Shown piece by piece: positions 1 through 5,623 of a stretch of DNA of 6,201 nt; the stretch's first letter is position 1, and each line of letters opens with the position of its first letter. The translations under genes and the position numbers were made by a program. A model generated the notes under the pieces. The model was given only the letters and a program-made list of their open reading frames with translations, did not search any database and was not told the origin of the DNA. This DNA is from DASZZV01 sp035544835 (GTDB lineage Bacteria; Acidobacteriota; Thermoanaerobaculia; Gp7-AA8): contig DASZZV010000084.1 of NCBI GenBank assembly GCA_035544835.1, forward strand, positions 1-6,201. Direction: 5' to 3'.

Positions 1-915
1 CATCTTCAATGCTTCGATCTTGGAGAAATCGAGAATGTCTTCGATGACGGCGAGCAGAGTCTTAGCCGATCCGCGAATGGTCTCCATCTGTTCGCGCTGC
101 TCTGGCGGAAGCTCGGAGGTAAGAGCCAGTTGACTCATGCCCAGAATCGAGTTCAAAGGCGTTCGGATCTCGTGACTGACGCTTGCCAGGAATGAGCTTT
201 TGGCACGGTTCGCGTCCTCGGCTTTTCTGCTCATGACCCTCAGCTGGCGGGTCTGCTCCTCGAGTGTTCGCACCAGATCCCGGGCCATGCGGATCACCCG
301 ACTGGTTCGCTCTCTTCGGTCCGATGATCCCTTGGCGCTCATGGCGATGTAGAGACTTCCGCCATAGATGAAAACGCTCTTGGTGATGGCGTCAGCGTGG
401 TTGATCACATCGCCTCGCAGAAAAAGAAAGGCGACCATGGCCACATAGGCCAGAGTGACCAGGTGGGCAAAGACGAGGGCGCGGCGAAAGCTCGTGTTCA
501 CCTGATCGGCCACGCGCATGAAGAGGATGAAGAAGAGCCAGCTGCGAACGCCTCCAGCCACGATCAGTGCCACGATCCAGAGCGGAATGTCGAGAATCAG
601 AAAGAGAAGTCCGAGATCGAACGGCCTGGCCCGATCGTAGTAGAAGTAAAGGATGAGCCACGAGGCGGCGCAGTAGACCTCGGCCAGAACCGTGACCGCG
701 ATCCACATCTGCACGGAAAAGGAAGGGACGACGAAAAGGTTGTGAAGCAGGACGCCGAGCGAAACCAGATTCCAGCCGATCCAGCGCAGGAAGGGGATCT
801 CGATTTTCTGAAGATGTCCCTGGCGCTGGAGCCGATTGCGTTCGATGACGAGAGGGTCGATATCGAGCGCGACATCGCGATGAGGACTCGGACTCGACGG
901 GTACCCCTCCGGCAT
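1..915 (-). CDS. Membrane sensor histidine kinase, 3'-partial (N-terminal 305 residues)
   Basis: This is the sensor kinase of a two-component pair, predicted to autophosphorylate on histidine at the inner membrane and pass the phosphate to the receiver domain encoded just upstream. The gene starts at ATG 915-913 and runs off the left edge without a stop. Residues 1-40 are a polar N-terminus. Residues 41-192 hold about six hydrophobic stretches (near 41-64, 68-98, 103-121, 126-136, 148-166 and 178-192). Residues 205-245 are a charged helical linker. The HisKA phosphoacceptor motif follows as SHEIRTPLNSILGM with His248, then the second HisKA helix ending DILDFSKIEALKM at 293-305, the form common in hybrid kinases of the BarA/ArcB type. 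The ATP-binding domain and any fused receiver lie outside the window. The start is set by a GGAGAG ribosome site eight bases upstream and by the one-base overlap with the preceding gene. The ligand cannot be inferred. Confidence 0.93.
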   Translation of the reverse strand, partial: MPEGYPSSPSPHRDVALDIDPLVIERNRLQRQGHLQKIEIPFLRWIGWNLVSLGVLLHNLFVVPSFSVQMWIAVTVLAEVYCAASWLILYFYYDRARPFDLGLLFLILDIPLWIVALIVAGGVRSWLFFILFMRVADQVNTSFRRALVFAHLVTLAYVAMVAFLFLRGDVINHADAITKSVFIYGGSLYIAMSAKGSSDRRERTSRVIRMARDLVRTLEEQTRQLRVMSRKAEDANRAKSSFLASVSHEIRTPLNSILGMSQLALTSELPPEQREQMETIRGSAKTLLAVIEDILDFSKIEALKM

Positions 916-2072
916 TATCGCGGCTCTCCGATTCTGGCGGAGTTTCGGCGAACGGCGTTCCGAACGCGGTGCAGCAGGATGTCACGGCGCACCGGCTTGC
1001 GGATGTAGTCGGCCGCGCCAAGCTCGAAGCCGCGCACTTCGAGTTCATCGTCACTGAGAGCGGTGAGAAAAATCGCCGGCGAGGTGATGTTCTGTTCTCC
1101 CATGATCTCGAGGAGCTTCAGACCATCGAGGTTGGGCATGTGAATATCCGATAGCACGGCGTCGAAGTGTCCCTTGCCCAGATGCAGCAGCGCCTCGGTT
1201 CCGTCGATTGCCAGCGTCACCTGGTAGCCATCGGCGCGGAGAAAATCCTGCAGGAGGGCACGCGTTACGGCGTCATCTTCGACCACGAGGATGGAGGCTT
1301 CCCCGGGGAGTCCTGCTCTGGTTTCGTTCTCCAGCTCGATGATGTTGACGTTGTCGAGGATGCGTCGATGGAGCCGGTCGGTCTCGCCGTCCGGGGTGAC
1401 GCCGAGCTCCTGCCGCAGCGTATTGACGCAGGTCTGATACTGGCGCATGGCAGCCTCGCGCCGGCCTAGAAGCTGGTATAGCCGCATGAGGGTTCGATGC
1501 ACTGCCTCCTGAGATCCATCGAGCGCCAACAGACGAAGCGCCGTCTGCACGGCGGCCTCATACCCGCGCGTATGTGTCTGGTGCCGAAGCAGTCGCGCCA
1601 GCGCTTCGACGGCGAGCTCCCAGAGACGCTGCCGCTCGCGGAGCATCCATTCATCGAAGGCTTCCTCCCTCACGCTGAAGCCCTCCAGGAAGTCACCCTG
1701 ATAGAGATCAGCGGCGCGCGCGAGTGATTTCGGTGAAGCCTCAGCAACCAGTTTCTCGAAGACTGGTACATCAATCTCCACGGTCGCCTCGAGTCCCACG
1801 GCGTCGCCATGGGTGATGAGTGTGGAGTCGCTGCCTTCGCCAATGGCTTTGCGGATGCCGACCAGGGTCTGGCGCAGGCTGTGGCGAGCCTGCTCCTCGC
1901 CGGTCTCACCCCACAGCAGCGAAGCGAGTTTCTCGCGAGAGTGCATCGCTCCGGCGCGCAAGGCCAGATAGGCCAGAAGAGCCTGTCCCTTGCGAGTCGG
2001 TAGTCGCATGGAGACGCCCGACGAGAGCCGGGCGTCGAAACCTCCGAGCAGGGTGAGTGAAATATGAGACAC
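915..2072 (-). CDS. SARP/BTAD-type transcriptional regulator with C-terminal receiver domain
   Basis: A 385-residue predicted DNA-binding response regulator. Residues 1-97 match the winged helix found in SARP (AfsR/DnrI-type) regulators, including KGQALLAYLALRAG, then SREKLASLLW and a SLRQTLVGIRKAIG helix. Residues 98-245 are the helical BTAD domain, with DLYQGDFLEGF, DEWMLRERQRL and the TPR-like segment ending in RQELGVTPDGET. Residues 259-375 are a receiver domain with acidic cluster E265/D266/D267, phosphoacceptor D309 in LSDIHMP, T337 in FLTALSD and K359 in IRKP, so it should be phosphorylatable. The start is GTG at 2072-2070, with GGAGAG just upstream and no better in-frame start. The stop overlaps the kinase start by one base. 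Having the receiver at the C-terminus is unusual: the receiver-SARP fusions I know of place it at the N-terminus. Direct targets are unknown; the divergent region at 2868-3041 is the obvious candidate. Confidence 0.92.
   Translation of the reverse strand: MSHISLTLLGGFDARLSSGVSMRLPTRKGQALLAYLALRAGAMHSREKLASLLWGETGEEQARHSLRQTLVGIRKAIGEGSDSTLITHGDAVGLEATVEIDVPVFEKLVAEASPKSLARAADLYQGDFLEGFSVREEAFDEWMLRERQRLWELAVEALARLLRHQTHTRGYEAAVQTALRLLALDGSQEAVHRTLMRLYQLLGRREAAMRQYQTCVNTLRQELGVTPDGETDRLHRRILDNVNIIELENETRAGLPGEASILVVEDDAVTRALLQDFLRADGYQVTLAIDGTEALLHLGKGHFDAVLSDIHMPNLDGLKLLEIMGEQNITSPAIFLTALSDDELEVRGFELGAADYIRKPVRRDILLHRVRNAVRRNSARIGEPR
924..929 (-). promoter_or_regulatory. Ribosome binding site of the histidine kinase
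   Basis: GGAGAG on the minus strand, eight bases before ATG 915-913 and inside the last codons of the BTAD-REC gene. It supports this start and translational coupling through the TAATG stop/start overlap. Confidence 0.7.
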
Positions 2073-2075
2073 GTA

Positions 2076-2081
2076 CTCTCC
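2076..2081 (-). promoter_or_regulatory. Ribosome binding site for the GTG start of the BTAD-REC gene
   Basis: GGAGAG on the minus strand ends three bases before GTG 2072-2070; its GGAG core is five bases away. This is the same hexamer used before the kinase gene. It favours the GTG start that gives the complete winged helix. Confidence 0.5.
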
Positions 2082-2135
2082 GATCCGCTGTGGCGATCTT
2101 ACTCTTTGGCGGAGGAGGAGGGGCGCTGGATCTGG

Positions 2136-2867
2136 TCAGACCTGACGCGAGCGGAATGGCAGAACGGTGCTTTTGCCCGCCTCGTTCGATGGCGCCAGCG
2201 GCAGGCCGGGTTGGCAACTGCAGGACACTAGTAGATACAGATGGAGCAGGAACTCGGCGTCTGGATGATTACGCGAGGCCTCGCGAGCGCTGGTTATCAG
2301 ACGACGCCTCGCCTCCGATGTCATCTCCAGTTCCGGCCGAGCCTCGAAAGTCAGGATCGTCGCAATCGACTCGAGCACGCGAAGCTCGGCGTCACGATCG
2401 CGATGCACTCCCAGAACCGCCTTGCCGGGCGAGGCGAAGAGCGTGGTCAGTCGCAAAGCCTCCTCTCTATCCGGCAGAGCGAGGAATGCCCGCAAGAGAA
2501 GATCACCCGGTTTGTCGGAGTTTAAAGCGGCATCGTCGTAAGGACTCGGTTCCGGCTTGACGCCAGCGAGAATACTGCAGGCGCGCAGACGAAAAGAGAT
2601 CGGCAAGAGTCCCTCGGAGAATGTCTCGCCCAGACCGAAGCGGATCATCTTCTGATGTAGTGCAGAATGATGTCCTCTGAGGCTAGGCGGACTCTCGTCA
2701 AAAAAAGCGGCCCGCCATTGGGCGAGCGCTTCACGGAAGTTCGCCTGCGCCTGGCGGCGATCGAATTCGAGAGTGGCGGTCTCGTCGAGAAGCCGCAATC
2801 CCTCGAGCTCATAAAGGTAGGCCAGGTGTGCCGCGCACTCCCGATCCTGAATCAGTTCATGTGGCAT
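2136..2867 (-). CDS. Uncharacterised 243-aa protein, first gene of the regulator/kinase operon
   Basis: I do not recognise a family. The predicted protein is soluble and mostly helical, rich in Ala, Leu, Glu and Arg, without a signal peptide or membrane segment. Residues 1-58 form charged amphipathic helices (ATLEFDRRQAQANFREALAQW), and residues 120-215 contain more helices (LLLRAFLALPDREEALRL, SEARRRLITSAREA). The C-terminus is Pro/Ser-rich and basic with an isolated CSC motif. Codon use looks like that of the neighbours and no competing gene lies opposite. ATG 2867-2865 is the first start after an in-frame TGA, but has no clear ribosome site. It lies 63 bases upstream of the BTAD-REC gene on the same strand, so co-transcription is likely. 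It could be a helical-repeat partner or modulator of the two-component system; that is inference. Confidence 0.7.
   Translation of the reverse strand: MPHELIQDRECAAHLAYLYELEGLRLLDETATLEFDRRQAQANFREALAQWRAAFFDESPPSLRGHHSALHQKMIRFGLGETFSEGLLPISFRLRACSILAGVKPEPSPYDDAALNSDKPGDLLLRAFLALPDREEALRLTTLFASPGKAVLGVHRDRDAELRVLESIATILTFEARPELEMTSEARRRLITSAREASRNHPDAEFLLHLYLLVSCSCQPGLPLAPSNEAGKSTVLPFRSRQV
2272..2285. repeat. 14-bp perfect palindrome within the hypothetical gene
   Basis: CGCGAGGCCTCGCG reads identically on both strands. It lies within the coding sequence of the 243-aa protein, encoding roughly ARE-ASR, and is not repeated elsewhere that I noticed. It may simply reflect GC-rich codon use, but perfect 14-bp symmetry also suits a protein-binding site or tight hairpin. 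Confidence 0.6.
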
Positions 2868-2892
2868 TGCATCGGGTAGTGTGCGCCGGAGG

Positions 2893-2909
2893 CGTCAAAG
2901 CATCGTCAA
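2893..2909 (-). promoter_or_regulatory. Candidate SARP-type operator: two TTGACG direct repeats with 11-bp spacing
   Basis: CGTCAA occurs at 2893-2898 and again at 2904-2909, which reads as TTGACG-N5-TTGACG towards the minus-strand operon. Known SARP regulators bind direct repeats whose starts are 11 bp (one helical turn) apart, close to the promoter -10. The spacing fits; I could not identify a convincing -10 eight bases downstream (the sequence there is GCACAC). Assignment to the BTAD-REC protein is inference. Confidence 0.35.
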
Positions 2910-2937
2910 CAGAAATGCCCTTGCTGCACGCTTTGAC
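2894..2937. repeat. Inverted repeat, 8-bp arms, right arm overlapping the -35 box
   Basis: GTCAAAGC at 2894-2901 is exactly complementary to GCTTTGAC at 2930-2937, with a 28-base spacer. The right arm contains most of the plus-strand -35 box TTGACA, and the left arm overlaps one of the 11-bp-spaced direct repeats. It may be an operator pair, or simply -35-like sequences facing opposite ways. Confidence 0.5.
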
Positions 2938-2961
2938 AGCCACGGCGAATGAGCTTTTAAT
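2933..2961 (+). promoter_or_regulatory. Sigma70-type promoter for the GGDEF-EAL gene
   Basis: TTGACA (2933-2938, perfect -35) is followed after exactly 17 bases by TTTAAT (2956-2961, five of six consensus -10 positions). Transcription would begin near 2968, leaving a leader of about 74 bases before ATG 3042. It is the only AT-rich -10 in the divergent region and points to the GGDEF-EAL gene. Confidence 0.65.
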
Positions 2962-2966
2962 AAGCT
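2952..2966. repeat. Inverted repeat AGCTT-N5-AAGCT over the -10 box
   Basis: AGCTT (2952-2956) and AAGCT (2962-2966) are perfect 5-bp arms around TTAAT, so the symmetry is centred on the -10 box. A repressor dimer bound here would block the promoter. The arms are short, so chance is possible. Confidence 0.35.
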
Positions 2967-2991
2967 GACTCGAAAACGTTCCCGTGCAGCA

Positions 2992-3007
2992 CCGGTGAGA
3001 TTACCGG
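2992..3007 (+). other. Small leader hairpin before the GGDEF-EAL gene
   Basis: CCGGT (2992-2996) pairs with ACCGG (3003-3007) around a six-base loop in the predicted 5' leader. The stem includes part of GGTGA, the nearest ribosome-site-like sequence, so it could affect initiation at the upstream TTG 3012. It is not a terminator, as no T run follows directly. Confidence 0.35.
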
Positions 3008-3041
3008 CTGGTTGTGGTGTCCCTTTTTGCCGCCAAAAATT

Positions 3042-5102
3042 ATGCTGACCGAGTCCTTCGTCTCGTCGTGCTGGGCGCTCGCTGTCGGGGCGTTTGTGAT
3101 CGCACTCCTTCTCTGGCTGTTCAATCAGAACTATGCGAAGGATTATCTGACACATTGGAACCGGAGCTGGATCTCGGTCAGCCTGTTTCATCTCGGTACA
3201 ATTTGCCTGACCTTCGGGGTAATCCAGAGTCAGCCCCTGACGTACGCCTCAGTGTTTCTGCTCAGCGCGATTCCGTCCGCACTCCAGGCTTCCTGGATTC
3301 TGAGCGGGTCATACGAGCTGGCGCGCCAACGTCCGCTTCGCCAGGCTCGGCTGCGACTTTTCTTCCTGAGTAGCGTGGCCCTTTCAGTCGGTGTGGCAGC
3401 GCTAGTGCTCACGAATATCCAGGCGCCGGTACGTCAGCAGATGTTCCGCCTGGGAGTTCGTGGATTGCTCATCGGTCTGTGCTCTCTGACCGCCGCCGTC
3501 GTGGTGTGGCACTGGCGGGGGCGCCGCGGCGGCGCAGCATTCATGCTACTGGGCGCGACGACCATCATTTACGGCTACGGAGAGCTTCACCTTGGAGTCG
3601 CATGGCTTTTCCCCTCCTTCATCCATGTCAACCAACTCGCCGTCGGCTTTGTCGATCTGCTTCTGCAGGGGATGCTGTCGCTGGGCATGGTCATCGCGCT
3701 TCTCGAGGATGAGCGCGAGGCAGCTGTGCTGGCGTCGAGTCAGATCGAACATCTCGCGTATCACGATCCTCTGACCGGTCTTCCCAACCGCGCTCTGTTC
3801 TTCGATCGTCTGATGGTTGCCCTGGCCAATGCTGATCGCTACCAGCACAGAGCAGCGGTTCTCTTCCTGGATCTCGACCGCTTCAAGGAGATCAACGACT
3901 CGCTCGGTCACTCCACCGGAGATGCGCTCCTCCGTGCCGTGGCGCGTCGCGTTCGGGATACGGTTCGCAGCGTCGATACGCTGTCGCGTTTCGGTGGAGA
4001 TGAATTCACCCTACTGGTGTCGAAGATCGATCAGCCCGACGACGCTTACAAGATCGCCTCCAAGATCCTGGAGATGTTCCGAGAGCCGTTCATCGTGGCC
4101 GGTCGCGAGCTGTCCGTGACGACCAGTGTCGGCGTGAGCGTGCATCCCGAGGACGGAATGGACGCTGAGTCGCTGGTGAAGAACTCCGATGCCGCCATGT
4201 ACCGCGCCAAACAAAGGGGGCGCGACAACTATCAGATGTACACGCCGGCGTTGAATGACAAGGCGCTGGAGCGGCTGGAACTGGAGAACCGGCTCCGCAG
4301 AGCGCTCGACAACGAAGAGCTCGAGCTCTTTTATCAGCCCATCGTGCATGCAGCGACGCGTACGCTATCCGGAGCCGAAGCCCTTCTTCGCTGGCGCCAT
4401 CCCGAGCTCGGCCTGATCGGTCCCGGCGAATTCATAAACGCCGCCGAGGTGTCCGGGTTGATCGTGCCGATCGGCGACTGGGTGTTGCGTAAGGCGGCGC
4501 GTCAGGCCAAGGTCTGGAGTCTCCGCGAAGGACGCCCGCTCAGCGTCTCAGTGAACCTTTCGGCGCGTCAGTTTCAGCAGCACAATCTCGTCGAGAGGGT
4601 GCGCTACGCACTCGTCGAAGCGGATCTCGACGCCAGTCAACTGGAGCTCGAGATTACCGAGTCGTCGGCCATGGAAAACGCCGAGAACAGCGTGCGCGTC
4701 ATGGACGAGCTCAAAGGCCTGGGCGTGCGGCTGGCGCTCGACGACTTCGGGACCGGTTACTCATCGCTGAATTACCTCCGGCGATTCCCACTCGATACCG
4801 TGAAGCTCGACAAGGCGTTTGTTCACGAAATCTCCGGTCCAGGGGATGGAGCGATCGCCAAGGCCGTCATTGCTATGTCCCACGGTCTGGGCTTGCGCGT
4901 CACCGCTGAAGGGGTCGAGACGGAAATGCAGATGGACTTCCTCGTGCGTCAGGAGTGTGACCTCATTCAGGGCTTCCTTTGCGGCGAACCGGTCCCGGCC
5001 GGCGTTTTCGATCAGTTCTTCGCCAGGACGGCAGGTAAGTTCGAGCCCTCGAATGTCTCGCTGGAGGGAATTCCGTCGACGCCGCGAATCTCCATCAGCT
5101 AA
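3042..5102 (+). CDS. Membrane-bound dual GGDEF-EAL cyclic-di-GMP enzyme
   Basis: A 686-residue protein predicted to make and/or degrade cyclic di-GMP at the inner membrane. Residues 10-221 hold seven or eight hydrophobic segments (about 10-28, 42-61, 66-88, 104-123, 137-156, 165-184, 188-221) forming an unassigned membrane sensor. The GGDEF domain (about 235-400) has HDPLTGLPNR, DLDRFKEINDSLGH, an intact GGDEF at 318-322 and an inhibitory-site RxxD (R309-D312) five residues earlier. The EAL domain (about 412-662) has E446-A447-L448, N505, E537, D567/D568 in DDFGTGYSS, K588, E623 and Q643, the full set of metal-binding and catalytic residues. Both activities are therefore plausible. ATG 3042 leaves the first membrane helix complete but has no clear ribosome site; TTG 3012 would add ten residues. 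The gene is divergent from the two-component operon and probably read from the promoter at 2933-2961. Confidence 0.95.
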   Translation: MLTESFVSSCWALAVGAFVIALLLWLFNQNYAKDYLTHWNRSWISVSLFHLGTICLTFGVIQSQPLTYASVFLLSAIPSALQASWILSGSYELARQRPLRQARLRLFFLSSVALSVGVAALVLTNIQAPVRQQMFRLGVRGLLIGLCSLTAAVVVWHWRGRRGGAAFMLLGATTIIYGYGELHLGVAWLFPSFIHVNQLAVGFVDLLLQGMLSLGMVIALLEDEREAAVLASSQIEHLAYHDPLTGLPNRALFFDRLMVALANADRYQHRAAVLFLDLDRFKEINDSLGHSTGDALLRAVARRVRDTVRSVDTLSRFGGDEFTLLVSKIDQPDDAYKIASKILEMFREPFIVAGRELSVTTSVGVSVHPEDGMDAESLVKNSDAAMYRAKQRGRDNYQMYTPALNDKALERLELENRLRRALDNEELELFYQPIVHAATRTLSGAEALLRWRHPELGLIGPGEFINAAEVSGLIVPIGDWVLRKAARQAKVWSLREGRPLSVSVNLSARQFQQHNLVERVRYALVEADLDASQLELEITESSAMENAENSVRVMDELKGLGVRLALDDFGTGYSSLNYLRRFPLDTVKLDKAFVHEISGPGDGAIAKAVIAMSHGLGLRVTAEGVETEMQMDFLVRQECDLIQGFLCGEPVPAGVFDQFFARTAGKFEPSNVSLEGIPSTPRISIS

Positions 5103-5120
5103 GCTAGCCCGCTGCCAGGG

Positions 5121-5579
5121 TCACTCGGCAACCGGCACGGGCGTGTCAGGGACGACATGCAGTACGTCATTGAGAATCCATAAAGGCCCGATCAGGAGGT
5201 GCACGAAATTCCTCAGGAATGCGGGACGGCGTTTCTCGAATGTCCCGTGGCCGATGAACTGAAGAATCCATCCGATGACAAACAGAGCGAGATGGACCGG
5301 CCAGGGCACGTGAAGCGCTATTTCGTACATGGCCACCGATGCGATGAGCATCATTACAGCCAGGCGCACTTCGAGGGTGAGGTAATAGATAGTGGATGCG
5401 GCGATCAGCAACATGGTCCCATCGAGGTGACCTCTGCCCGACGTGAGCAGCGTTCCCTTCTGAAGCAGTCCGAAAAGCGAGAAGACGATGAGCGGGATCC
5501 CGATCCTGTGGCAGATCTTGTTACCGGCCGTCTGATGGTGGCTCGCGTAGTCGGCGAAGAGGCCTTCGATTTTTCTCAT
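5121..5579 (-). CDS. DUF962/Mpo1-like membrane protein
   Basis: A 152-residue member of the Mpo1-like (DUF962, yeast YGL010w) family. Yeast Mpo1 is an iron-dependent dioxygenase acting in alpha-oxidation of 2-hydroxy fatty acids; the bacterial role is not established. Family signatures are YASHHQTAGNKICHRIGIPL at residues 11-30 and QFIGHGTFEKRRPA at 107-120, supplying His14, His15, His24 and His111 as likely metal ligands, then GPLWILNDVL at 131-140. Hydrophobic segments near 26-41, 54-68, 71-90, 94-110 and 125-141 indicate an integral membrane protein. ATG 5579-5577 gives the usual family N-terminus and length; the frame stays open further upstream but encodes Arg/Ser-rich sequence that overlaps the divergent gene. 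No strong ribosome site is visible. The stop is 18 bases from the convergent GGDEF-EAL stop, with no clear terminator between. Confidence 0.9.
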   Translation of the reverse strand: MRKIEGLFADYASHHQTAGNKICHRIGIPLIVFSLFGLLQKGTLLTSGRGHLDGTMLLIAASTIYYLTLEVRLAVMMLIASVAMYEIALHVPWPVHLALFVIGWILQFIGHGTFEKRRPAFLRNFVHLLIGPLWILNDVLHVVPDTPVPVAE

Positions 5580-5601
5580 ACCAGTGAGGCAGTCTGCTCT
5601 T

Positions 5602-5607
5602 ATTCTA
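5602..5607 (-). promoter_or_regulatory. Possible -10 box for the Mpo1-like gene in the divergent 44-bp gap
   Basis: TAGAAT on the minus strand matches five of six -10 positions and would start transcription about 15 bases before ATG 5579. No good -35 lies at 16-18 bases (CCTCCA or similar). The overlapping TATTCT at 5601-5606 could serve the plus strand, so the two divergent genes may share this core. Confidence 0.25.
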
Positions 5608-5623
5608 CGGCGCAGAGGGCGAA

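Larger units (their letters stand above)
2922..2991. repeat. Inverted repeat, 9-bp arms, flanking the sigma70 promoter
   Basis: TGCTGCACG at 2922-2930 and CGTGCAGCA at 2983-2991 are perfect reverse complements with a 52-base spacer that contains the whole -35/-10 promoter. Its left arm abuts and shares base 2930 with the right arm of the 8-bp inverted repeat, so the two structures interlock. The arms could be paired protein sites for looping across the promoter. Confidence 0.5.

Noticed and set aside
397..1008. Plus-strand open frame of 203 codons antisense to the kinase
   Set aside because: Low-complexity charged His/Asp/Glu/Lys-rich product with no family features; it is the antisense shadow of the membrane kinase.
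392..1054. Long minus-strand open frame of 220 codons overlapping the kinase and regulator
   Set aside because: It is Arg/Ser-rich out-of-frame sequence, while the overlapping frames encode clear histidine kinase and receiver motifs.
2073..2135. Promoter or terminator between the hypothetical and BTAD-REC genes
   Set aside because: The 63-base gap has only a weak GTCAG/CTGAC pairing with a two-base loop and no recognisable -35/-10 pair, so co-transcription is the simpler reading.
1906..2217. Minus-strand open frame across the gap before the BTAD-REC gene
   Set aside because: Pro/Arg-rich, overlaps the real regulator start in another frame, and has no recognisable domain.
2057..2560. Plus-strand open frame of 167 codons antisense to the hypothetical gene
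   Set aside because: Arg/Pro-rich composition typical of a shadow; the minus-strand frame has natural protein composition and operon context.
2881..3041. Cyclic-di-GMP riboswitch upstream of the GGDEF-EAL gene
   Set aside because: The conserved GEMM-type core and tetraloop-receptor features were not found on either strand; the predicted leader after 2968 is also too short for a typical GEMM aptamer.
3546..3911. Minus-strand open frame opposite the GGDEF-EAL gene
   Set aside because: Fully contained in a confidently assigned gene and shows no independent motif or start signal.
5103..5120. Bidirectional terminator between the convergent genes
   Set aside because: Only 18 bases separate the stops and I see neither a strong stem nor flanking T/A runs.
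4819..5262. Plus-strand open frame of 147 codons crossing the GGDEF-EAL stop
   Set aside because: Ser/Arg-rich out-of-frame translation of the EAL domain and of the antisense of the Mpo1-like gene.
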